The notes under the pieces are model-generated. The model did not search any database. It saw nothing but the letters and a program-made list of their open reading frames with translations, and was not told where the DNA came from. Below, in pieces: positions 1-5,090 of a stretch of DNA of 5,090 bases (positions are counted from its first letter, which is position 1; the number at the start of each line of letters is the position of its first letter). The translations under genes and the position numbers were made by a program. The DNA lies in the NCBI GenBank assembly GCA_003535455.1, contig DOHD01000165.1, positions 1 through 5,090 on the forward strand, in the 5' to 3' direction. The DNA is from Acidimicrobium sp. GTDB taxonomy: Bacteria; Actinomycetota; Acidimicrobiia; Acidimicrobiales; Ilumatobacteraceae.

Positions 1-191
1 GGCAACATTGACAAAGCCACGTCACTCACAAGCACGATGCCGTCGCTTCGACACGCAGTCTGTTTTGAATCTAGAAACCAGTTGCTCGTGCGCCCCGACT
101 TGAGGGTGAACGTGCCGGTCTTCAACGAATGTTGCAAGATATGTTCGCGCAATTTGTGTCGCGCTGGGTCGAGTTTCGGTAGACCAGACAT
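1..191 (-). CDS. pyrE: Orotate phosphoribosyltransferase, N-terminal part (cut by window edge)
   Basis: Only the first 63 codons are present; the gene runs off the left edge. PyrE joins orotate to PRPP to give orotidine 5'-monophosphate, the fifth step of cytosolic UMP synthesis. The visible protein begins MSGLPKLDPARHKLREHILQ and then has the family's N-terminal substrate-loop pattern, TGTFTLKSGRTSNWFLDSKQ at residues 25-44 (compare F-x-L-x-S-G-x-x-S-x-x-[YF]-x-D in PyrE). The catalytic loop and the PRPP-binding motif would lie beyond the edge. The ATG at 191-189 is 10 nt downstream of the purB stop, so co-transcription with purA-purB is likely. No convincing Shine-Dalgarno sequence precedes it, so reinitiation after purB is plausible. 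The family call rests on one motif and on the nucleotide-synthesis context. It is fairly secure, but the missing C-terminus prevents full confirmation. Confidence 0.85.
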   Translation of the reverse strand, partial: MSGLPKLDPARHKLREHILQHSLKTGTFTLKSGRTSNWFLDSKQTACRSDGIVLVSDVALSML

Positions 192-201
192 GTCTAGTTC
201 G

Positions 202-1509
202 TCACGAATTGTCAGAACTGAGTGCATCAAAAACAACTTGTGAGCGCTTCAACGCAATATTGAGGTCGAATGCTTCATCTAATTTTTGCGATGAAAGCTT
301 GACGCGATCATCACTGCTCAAAAGTCTTTTGAAATTTGTTTTCGTGCTAATTGCCTTGGCAGAAAGTTCTTGCACGAGTCGATATGCCTCGTCGCGCGAC
401 ATGCCCGATGAAACCAAGAGCAACAACACGGGTTGCGAAAAGACGACACCGTGCAACAAATCTAAATTGCGCAACATTTGCCCTGAATCAACTTCAAGAT
501 TGGTCACTAGTTTTGTCGCTCGACGCAAAACGTAATATACGAGCAAAGACGAATCTGGCAGCACGATACGTTCGGCCGACGAATGCGAAATATCACGTTC
601 ATGCCACAGCGCGACGTCTTGCAAACCGACTTGCAGGTTGGCACGCAACACACGCGAAAGCCCCGTGAGAGTCTCAGAAGAAATCGGGTTGCGCTTATGC
701 GGCATCGCCGAACTGCCTTTTTGGCCAGCACCAAACCCTTCACGCACTTCATTAACTTCGGTGCGCTGCAAATGTCGCAATTCAATTGCGATTGTTTCTA
801 TGGTTGTGCCGATGCTCGCGCATGCCCACAGATATTCTGCGTGTCGGTCGCGGGCAATGACTTGCGTCGCAGGCACAGGCACCAGATCAAGCGCGGCGCC
901 GACGCGTCTTTCAACTTCAGGGTCAATGTTCGAATAAGTGCCGACAGCACCCGAGAGTTTGCAAACTGCGATTCGTTTTGTGGCCGCGGCAAGTCGCTCA
1001 CGATCACGACGCACCTGCAGTGCCCATAACGCAACTTTGGCGCCGAATGTTGTCGGCTCGGCGTGCACGCCATGAGTTCGACCGATCATTGCCGTGGAAC
1101 GGTGTTTGTTGGCCAAATTAACCAGAGACTCATAAAAGTCAACCAGCGCACGATCAATCAGAACTGCAGCGTCGCGCAACATCCAACACCAGGCGGTGTC
1201 GACGACATCTGAACTGGTCAACCCATGATGAATCCATGCACTTGCCGGCATGCCGATGTGTTGTTGCACGACATCGACGAACGCGGCGACGTCGTGATCG
1301 GTTACGCGCTCTCGCTCGCTGACCTCTGCAACAAATTTGGCGTCAACGACAGGCGCGCGATCGCGACACGTTTGTGCGTGCTCGCGAGGCACGACACCCA
1401 ACTCGCTGTGCGCCGCAGTTGCCAGCAGTTCAATCTCTAAATAACGACGAAACTTAGACTCATCCGAAAAAATTTCGGCCATCTCGGGCAGGCTGTATCG
1501 CTCGATCAT
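202..1509 (-). CDS. purB: Adenylosuccinate lyase
   Basis: A complete 435-residue protein of the fumarase/aspartase superfamily, close to the usual length of about 430 for the Bacillus-type enzyme. It cleaves fumarate from adenylosuccinate (giving AMP) and from SAICAR (giving AICAR), so it acts twice in cytosolic purine synthesis. Visible signatures are MIERYSLPEM at the N-terminus, TDHDVAAF (70-77), HHGLTSSDVVDTA (94-106), GRTHGVHAEPTTFG (143-156) with the expected general-acid His146, and the superfamily signature GSSAMPHKRNP (265-275), whose mobile-loop serine is the expected catalytic base. The start is the ATG at 1509-1507. An in-frame ATG 15 nt further upstream (1524) would add MCRAQ, but homologues begin at MIERY and the chosen codon overlaps the purA stop as ATGA, the classic coupled arrangement. 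There is no clear Shine-Dalgarno sequence, which fits translation by coupling. Active-site residues look intact. Confidence 0.97.
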   Translation of the reverse strand: MIERYSLPEMAEIFSDESKFRRYLEIELLATAAHSELGVVPREHAQTCRDRAPVVDAKFVAEVSERERVTDHDVAAFVDVVQQHIGMPASAWIHHGLTSSDVVDTAWCWMLRDAAVLIDRALVDFYESLVNLANKHRSTAMIGRTHGVHAEPTTFGAKVALWALQVRRDRERLAAATKRIAVCKLSGAVGTYSNIDPEVERRVGAALDLVPVPATQVIARDRHAEYLWACASIGTTIETIAIELRHLQRTEVNEVREGFGAGQKGSSAMPHKRNPISSETLTGLSRVLRANLQVGLQDVALWHERDISHSSAERIVLPDSSLLVYYVLRRATKLVTNLEVDSGQMLRNLDLLHGVVFSQPVLLLLVSSGMSRDEAYRLVQELSAKAISTKTNFKRLLSSDDRVKLSSQKLDEAFDLNIALKRSQVVFDALSSDNS

Positions 1510-2777
1510 TTGCGCACGACACATTCATTGCGTTCAGGACCGACACCAATAATCGTGACTGGCACACCAACATGTTGTTCGACCAATTCAACCAACGCTT
1601 TTGCCTGTGGCGGCAAATCTGAATAATTGCGCACCGCACTGACCGACTTGTTCCAGCCCGGTAGATCTACATATTTTGGCTGCACTTGCGCCAACAACTG
1701 CGAGTCGTCCGGGTAGCCCGCTAGTTCTTTGCCGTTGACTTCATAACCAACACAAACACGAACAACCTTAAATGTGTCGAGAATGTCGAGTTTCGTCAGC
1801 GCAATCTCGGTCAGCGAATTTAGTCGTGCGGCGTGACGCAACATCACGAGGTCTAACCAACCTGGTCTGCGGCGACGACCAGTGACCGTGCCAAACTCGC
1901 GGCCGATATCGACAATTTTGTCTCCTAATTCGCCGAGCAATTCGGACGGAAACGGCCCACTGCCAACTCGAGTTGTATACGCCTTGGCGATGCCAACAAT
2001 TCGAGATATATCGCGCGGACCAAGCCCTGTGCCAGCGCAAGCACCACCCGCGATCGGGTTCGACGACGTGACAAACGGATAAGTGCCGTGATCAATGTCG
2101 AGAAAAGTTGCTTGCGCGCCCTCGAGCAGAAGATTTTCGTTGTGTTCAAGCGCGTCGTGCAAAAAATTGACGGTGTCAAAAACATAAGGCTTCAATCTTT
2201 GGCCAAGTGCGACAAACTTATCGACGATCTCGTCGATGTTCAGCGTTTCACCGCCGAGCGCGGTGAGAATCTTTTGTTCGGCAGTCGCCCGATCACGCAC
2301 AAGTTGCTTGAACCGAGCGGCGTCGCGAACATCTCCGGCACGAATGCCAACTCGACGAGACTTGTCGGCATAAGCCGGCCCGATGCCCTTCAGCGTTGTA
2401 CCAATTTTGTTTTCGCCCAGATTCGATTCGCTGATCGCATCATGTGCTTGGTGCCACGGAAAAATCAGGTGGGCCAAACTCGAAACTTTTAACCGCGAGC
2501 AGGTGATGCCCCGTGACTCAAGCGTGTCGATTTCTTTGAATAGAGTCGGCAAATCGACCACTACCCCGTTACCAATTACTGGGGTTACATGCGAATAAAA
2601 AACTCCACTCGGCACGAGTTGCAGAGCATATTTTTCATTGCCAACTACGACGGTGTGGCCAGCGTTATGGCCACCTTGATATCGCGCAACTACCTGATGA
2701 CTCTCGGCGAGCAGGTCGATTATTTTTGCCTTGCCTTCGTCGCCCCATTGGGTTCCGACGACGACTGATACAGGCAT
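1506..2777 (-). CDS. purA: Adenylosuccinate synthetase
   Basis: A complete 423-residue protein (E. coli PurA is 432). It condenses IMP with aspartate at the expense of GTP to form adenylosuccinate, the first committed step to AMP, in the cytoplasm. The sequence shows the N-terminal signature QWGDEGKAK (10-18) with catalytic Asp13, the GHNAGH loop with His41, the second family signature GIGPAYADKSRR (131-142), EGAQATFLDIDHGTYPFVTSSN split across 219-240, TGRRRRPGWLD (299-309) and the guanine-recognition TKLD (328-331). Two glycines of the usual wording are alanines here (GDEGKGK to GDEGKAK, EGAQGT to EGAQAT). This may be a lineage trait and not a defect, because catalytic residues are kept. 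The ATG at 2777 follows a good GGGAG. It opens the nucleotide-synthesis part of the block, 51 nt after hspR, and its product is the substrate of the next gene's enzyme. Confidence 0.98.
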   Translation of the reverse strand: MPVSVVVGTQWGDEGKAKIIDLLAESHQVVARYQGGHNAGHTVVVGNEKYALQLVPSGVFYSHVTPVIGNGVVVDLPTLFKEIDTLESRGITCSRLKVSSLAHLIFPWHQAHDAISESNLGENKIGTTLKGIGPAYADKSRRVGIRAGDVRDAARFKQLVRDRATAEQKILTALGGETLNIDEIVDKFVALGQRLKPYVFDTVNFLHDALEHNENLLLEGAQATFLDIDHGTYPFVTSSNPIAGGACAGTGLGPRDISRIVGIAKAYTTRVGSGPFPSELLGELGDKIVDIGREFGTVTGRRRRPGWLDLVMLRHAARLNSLTEIALTKLDILDTFKVVRVCVGYEVNGKELAGYPDDSQLLAQVQPKYVDLPGWNKSVSAVRNYSDLPPQAKALVELVEQHVGVPVTIIGVGPERNECVVRK

Positions 2778-2783
2778 TAAACG

Positions 2784-2788
2784 CTCCC
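2784..2788 (-). promoter_or_regulatory. Ribosome binding site of purA
   Basis: On the minus strand GGGAG lies 6 nt before the purA ATG (GGGAGCGTTTAATG). It is the strongest Shine-Dalgarno match in the window and fixes the purA start. It suggests purA is initiated independently and not coupled to hspR. Confidence 0.7.
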
Positions 2789-2808
2789 ATTATTTATAGG
2801 TACGTAGC

Positions 2809-2831
2809 AAAAGTCTAGTCGCTAGAACTTA
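2809..2831 (-). terminator. Weak terminator-like hairpin at the hspR stop codon
   Basis: Reading the minus strand, the hspR TAA stop runs into AGTTCTAG, a CGA loop and CTAGACT followed by TTTT. The arms pair with one bulged T, giving an AT-rich stem of about 8 bp and a short U-tract. This is the only hairpin-plus-T-run I see in the window, and it sits where the chaperone genes end. The stem is short and its 3-nt loop is tight, so it could at most attenuate read-through into purA. The CTAG-TCG-CTAG core could instead be a protein-binding inverted repeat, or chance. No strong -35/-10 pair for a purA promoter is evident in the rest of the 51-nt spacer. Confidence 0.22.
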
Positions 2832-3218
2832 ACGCTCCTCGTCAAAAAGACGCGAGTTGCGACCAAAAATCATCGTTGTCTGATTCAAGGGAACGAGGCC
2901 GTATTTCGTGTGTGAGTTTTCGAGGGCTCGCTCGAGTTGCGCCTGAAGTTGTGCGACAGTTTTTTGTAACTGAGCAACTTGATTTTCAAGTGCCATGACT
3001 TGACGAATGCCCTCGAGGTTCATGCCGAGTTCGGCGAGTTCAGAAATGCGCAAAAGTTGCGCAATATCGGCGTTGCTATATCGGCGTTGCTTGCCACCCG
3101 CGGTGCGCGCAGGCTGTACCAACCCGCGACGCTCATAAATGCGCAACGTCTGAGGGTGCATGCCCGCAAGTTCTGCGGCGACCGAAATTACATAGACGGC
3201 TTGTGTTTCGTAGTGCAT
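2829..3218 (-). CDS. hspR: MerR-family heat-shock repressor HspR
   Basis: A 129-residue MerR-type regulator. Residues 8-50 form the winged helix-turn-helix: VYVISVAAELAGMHPQTLR, then YERRGLVQPART and the wing motif GGKQRRYSNADIAQL, matching actinobacterial HspR nearly word for word. Residues about 72-100 (ENQVAQLQKTVAQLQAQLER) are a coiled coil with glutamine-rich heptads, as in MerR dimerisation helices. In characterised actinobacteria HspR represses the dnaK operon by binding inverted repeats (HAIR, CTTGAGT-N7-ACTCAAG) upstream of dnaK, with DnaK as co-repressor, so repression lifts when DnaK is busy with unfolded protein. Its place as the fourth gene after dnaK, grpE and dnaJ fits that feedback loop. 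The operator is not in this window. The start at 3218 is 2 nt after the dnaJ stop, with GAAAGG 8 nt upstream inside the end of dnaJ. The coding DNA holds a perfect 14-bp tandem repeat in the wing region. Confidence 0.93.
   Translation of the reverse strand: MHYETQAVYVISVAAELAGMHPQTLRIYERRGLVQPARTAGGKQRRYSNADIAQLLRISELAELGMNLEGIRQVMALENQVAQLQKTVAQLQAQLERALENSHTKYGLVPLNQTTMIFGRNSRLFDEER
3064..3091. repeat. Perfect 14-bp tandem repeat (two copies) inside hspR
   Basis: The unit ATATCGGCGTTGCT occurs twice head to tail on the plus strand with no mismatch (3064-3077 and 3078-3091). Because 14 is not a multiple of 3, the two copies are read in different frames of hspR, as QRRY and SNAD of the conserved wing motif. 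The protein keeps normal HspR length and motif order here, so this does not look like a recent insertion. Loss or gain of one unit would shift the reading frame. Confidence 0.9.
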
Positions 3219-3220
3219 AT

Positions 3221-4186
3221 TTAATGCCTTTCATTCTTAACCGCAGAAAACAAATGACTGCGGGGTGAATCTTTTGAAACCTCGGCGAGTTGCTCGATGA
3301 GTTTTGTTTGTTTGCCAGTTAGATCTTTGGGCACAACAACTTCGACGCTGACGATCAGATCGCCTTCAATTTCGCCCGAAACAATGCCCTTGCCCTTGAC
3401 TCTGTGTCGCGAGCCAGACTGCGTGCCGGGTTTGAGACGCAAGGTAACACTCGCGCCGTCAAGGGTCGGCACTTCGATATTGGCGCCAAGCGCCGCTTCG
3501 GCAAATGTGATTGGTATTTGCAAAGTTAAATTTTTGCCCTCACGACCAAACAACTTGTGCGTCGCCACGTTGCATGTAATGAACAAGTCGCCGGCCGGCC
3601 CACCACTGCGTCCTGGTTCGCCACGGCCCTTGATGCGAATGCGCTGACCGTTGTCGACGCCAGCGGGAATTCGAACATTTACCTCACGCGGCGATTTTTC
3701 GCTGTCGGTTGAAAGGCGCAAAGAAGTAGTCATGCCGTTCACGGCGTCGATAAAACTCAAATCAAGAGTCGCCTCAAGGTCAACACCTCGTCGGGGATCA
3801 ACACCATTGCGCGAACGCCCGCCGCGCCCACCAAACATCTGACTTATTAGGTCGCTGATGTCGCCGCCACCGCCCATGTCGAACGGTTGCCCACCATTGA
3901 AACTTTGGCCACCCGCACCGTTGCCGCCGTGCATGCCAAACGCCGACGGACCAGCGCGACGAACTTCGTCATATTCTTTGCGCCGCTTTTCGTCGCCGAG
4001 CACATCGTATGCCGCCGAAATTTCTTTGAATTTATTTTCGGCGGCCGCATTGTTCGGATTCGCATCAGGGTGGTATTTGCGAGCAAGTTTGCGATAAGTC
4101 TTGGTAATCTCTTTGTCGGTTGCCGTTTTAGCAACACCGAGCACGGCGTAATAATCTTTTTCGAACCACTCTCGCTGTGCAGTCAT
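3221..4186 (-). CDS. dnaJ: DnaJ-family co-chaperone lacking the zinc finger (type II Hsp40)
   Basis: A 321-residue Hsp40 that stimulates the DnaK ATPase and delivers unfolded substrates to it in the cytoplasm. The J domain spans about residues 10-75 ([19 protein letters not shown], then [14 protein letters not shown]) with the essential HPD at 39-41. A Gly/Phe-rich linker follows (about 79-125: [31 protein letters not shown]). The C-terminal substrate-binding domains begin near 131 ([18 protein letters not shown]) and contain [22 protein letters not shown] and a second barrel with [17 protein letters not shown]. Family DnaJ normally has four CxxCxGxG motifs after the DAVNG-type strand; here that place holds only [11 protein letters not shown], and the whole protein has a single cysteine. 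It is therefore CbpA-like in architecture despite its canonical operon position. The ATG at 4186 has AAAGG 9 nt upstream and lies 15 nt after grpE. The stop is 2 nt before hspR. Calling it dnaJ rather than cbpA rests on synteny. Confidence 0.93.
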   Translation of the reverse strand: MTAQREWFEKDYYAVLGVAKTATDKEITKTYRKLARKYHPDANPNNAAAENKFKEISAAYDVLGDEKRRKEYDEVRRAGPSAFGMHGGNGAGGQSFNGGQPFDMGGGGDISDLISQMFGGRGGRSRNGVDPRRGVDLEATLDLSFIDAVNGMTTSLRLSTDSEKSPREVNVRIPAGVDNGQRIRIKGRGEPGRSGGPAGDLFITCNVATHKLFGREGKNLTLQIPITFAEAALGANIEVPTLDGASVTLRLKPGTQSGSRHRVKGKGIVSGEIEGDLIVSVEVVVPKDLTGKQTKLIEQLAEVSKDSPRSHLFSAVKNERH

Positions 4187-4201
4187 TGCACTATGCCTTT
4201 G

Positions 4202-4678
4202 TTATCCCTTGACCTTCACCATGGCGGCGCGAAGTACACGACCCTTCCAGAGATAGCCGGTGCGCATCACTTCGACGACACGTGTCTCGCTCGCGCCACT
4301 TTCGTCGTCGGCAGGCTCGTGCACAACTGCATCGGCGACGCTTGGGTCAAAAACGGTGTCGACGAGATTCAAAACCTCGAGACCTTGTTTTTGAAGAGCC
4401 GACAAAAGCGAACTGAAAATTGGCTCGACACCGGCCGCACCGTGAACCATCGCTGCCTCGCAAGCATCTAGTGCCGACAACAAACTCTCGACAATTCGAC
4501 CTGCATTGCGATCTGACTCGTCGATCAACTGGGTTGCCGAACGCTTGCGATAATTTTCGAACTCTGCCTGCACACGCAAGGCAATGTCTTTGAATTCGTC
4601 GCGCTCTTTCGTCAATTGTTCGACGAGTGCATCAACGCTCAACTCTTCGCTCGAAATCTCAGCTTTCTCGTCAGTCAT
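4202..4678 (-). CDS. grpE: Nucleotide exchange factor GrpE
   Basis: A 158-residue GrpE, somewhat short compared with E. coli (197) because the disordered N-terminal extension is brief. It dimerises and opens the DnaK nucleotide pocket so that ADP is exchanged for ATP, releasing the substrate. The acidic N-terminus (MTDEKAEISSEEL) is followed by a long helix predicted as a coiled coil at about 15-60, including the conserved LRVQAEFENYRKR (34-46). The C-terminal beta-wing contains FDPSVADAVVHEP (110-122) and the family signature TGYLWKGRVLRAAMVKV (140-156). In the usual FDP-x-x-HEAV motif the histidine is replaced (SVADAV), a mild departure. The start at 4678 lies 19 nt after the dnaK stop. The Shine-Dalgarno sequence is poor (only GAG about 14 nt upstream), so its expression probably leans on dnaK translation. 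Confidence 0.96.
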   Translation of the reverse strand: MTDEKAEISSEELSVDALVEQLTKERDEFKDIALRVQAEFENYRKRSATQLIDESDRNAGRIVESLLSALDACEAAMVHGAAGVEPIFSSLLSALQKQGLEVLNLVDTVFDPSVADAVVHEPADDESGASETRVVEVMRTGYLWKGRVLRAAMVKVKG

Positions 4679-4697
4679 AACTGATTGTTACTCGAGA

Positions 4698-5090
4698 TTA
4701 TTTCTCATCGACAATTTCGGCGTCGACGATATCTGAATCGTTTGTGCCGGCCTGTTGACCAGAAGCTGAAGTGCCGGCGGCGTTCGCATCACGCGATGCG
4801 GCCTCATAAAGTTTTTGACTGAATGCTTGGCTTGCAGCCATCAACTTTTCGGTGGCGTTCTTGATCGTGTCGGTGTCGCTACCGTTCAACGCCGCACGCA
4901 AATCTGCAAGCGGACCTTCGACGGCTGTCTTGTCTTCTGCGGTCAATTTCTCGCCTTGTTCGCGCAACACTTTTTCGGTTTGGTAGACCAGCGAGTCGGC
5001 GTTATTGCGAACTTCGGCTTCTTCGCGACGCTTTTTGTCTTCTTCGGCGTGCGCTTCGGCATCTTTGACCATCTTGTTGATGTCGTCTTT
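4698..5090 (-). CDS. dnaK: Chaperone DnaK (Hsp70), C-terminal part (cut by window edge)
   Basis: The last 130 residues of Hsp70; the ATPase domain and the substrate-binding beta-sandwich lie beyond the right edge. What remains is the alpha-helical lid that closes over bound peptide: [40 protein letters not shown] and VLREQGEKL are near-invariant in bacterial DnaK. A low-complexity Ala/Ser/Gly/Gln linker ([19 protein letters not shown]) follows, and the tail ends [13 protein letters not shown], the typical acidic DnaK C-terminus of the D-A-E-[IV]-V-D-[DE] kind. The frame is open to the edge of the window, so the methionine at 5072 (within INKMVKD) is internal and not a start. First gene of the block in transcription order; the heat-shock promoter and HspR operators are expected upstream of it, out of view. 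Confidence 0.97.
   Translation of the reverse strand, partial: KDDINKMVKDAEAHAEEDKKRREEAEVRNNADSLVYQTEKVLREQGEKLTAEDKTAVEGPLADLRAALNGSDTDTIKNATEKLMAASQAFSQKLYEAASRDANAAGTSASGQQAGTNDSDIVDAEIVDEK

Noticed and set aside
37..243. Open frame of 68 codons on the plus strand over the pyrE start and purB end
   Set aside because: The minus strand reads a convincing PyrE N-terminus across the same bases. The plus-strand product is Arg/Cys/Ser-rich with no family likeness.
583..1029. Open frame of 148 codons on the plus strand, antisense to purB
   Set aside because: It lies wholly inside purB, whose catalytic motifs are intact on the minus strand. Its Arg/Cys/Phe-rich composition is typical of an antisense shadow.
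1507..1524. Upstream purB start giving an N-terminal MCRAQ extension
   Set aside because: It would lie within purA with no Shine-Dalgarno sequence. Homologues begin at MIERY, and the later ATG forms the standard ATGA overlap.
2088..2492. Open frame of 134 codons on the plus strand, antisense to purA
   Set aside because: It is fully contained in purA, with no recognisable domain or initiation signal.
2502..2522. Possible HAIR (HspR operator) site: ACTCAAG at 2516-2522
   Set aside because: The partner half-site 7 nt away (GGTGATG) matches CTTGAGT poorly, and the site lies inside purA far from any start. One 7-mer half-site is expected by chance.
3760..3960. Gly-rich, repeat-like stretch in dnaJ considered as a tandem repeat or frameshift artefact
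   Set aside because: It is the ordinary Gly/Phe linker of Hsp40 proteins with irregular codon use, and the reading frame is open with recognisable domains on both sides.
3887..4471. Open frame of 194 codons on the plus strand, antisense to dnaJ and grpE
   Set aside because: It spans the junction of two confidently identified genes on the other strand, its protein resembles no family I know, and no ribosome binding site precedes it. It is a shadow of codon bias.

Overview
The window is one tightly packed, co-directional gene block with every gene on the minus strand. In transcription order (right to left) it reads dnaK (3' end only), grpE, dnaJ, hspR, purA, purB, pyrE (5' end only). Coding sequence covers almost all of it. 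The gaps between genes are 19, 15, 2 and 51 nt, then a 4-nt start/stop overlap, then 10 nt. No RNA genes, mobile elements, CRISPR arrays or prophage pieces are visible.

The organism is very probably an actinobacterium. The dnaK-grpE-dnaJ-hspR order with a MerR-type HspR repressor is an actinobacterial hallmark, and the DnaJ C-terminal domain and the HspR helix-turn-helix read like actinobacterial versions. From memory, the PurA wording (EGAQATFLDIDHGTYPF, IGNGVVVD) and the PyrE N-terminus (FTLKSGRTSNWFLDSKQ) resemble Acidimicrobiia more than high-GC Streptomyces or Mycobacterium. Base composition is roughly balanced and spacers are minimal, which would suit a compact, perhaps aquatic, acidimicrobial genome. 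The class-level placement is inference.

Right part (about 2829-5090): the Hsp70 chaperone machine and its repressor. DnaK is the ATP-driven chaperone, GrpE its nucleotide-exchange factor and DnaJ its J-domain co-chaperone. HspR, encoded last, is expected to repress the operon with DnaK as co-repressor. The operon promoter and its HspR operators should lie upstream of dnaK, outside the window. The DnaJ here lacks the usual cysteine-rich zinc-finger domain.

Left part (1-2777): nucleotide synthesis. PurA (IMP + aspartate to adenylosuccinate) and PurB (adenylosuccinate to AMP, and SAICAR to AICAR) catalyse consecutive steps and are translationally coupled through an ATGA overlap. pyrE, cut by the window edge, encodes orotate phosphoribosyltransferase of UMP synthesis. 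The 51-nt hspR-purA spacer is the only place inside the window where the two groups could be separated transcriptionally. It holds a weak hairpin and a good ribosome binding site for purA.

I found no new biological system here. The points most worth a second look are the zinc-finger-less operon DnaJ, the run-on arrangement of heat-shock and nucleotide genes, and a perfect 14-bp tandem repeat inside hspR.
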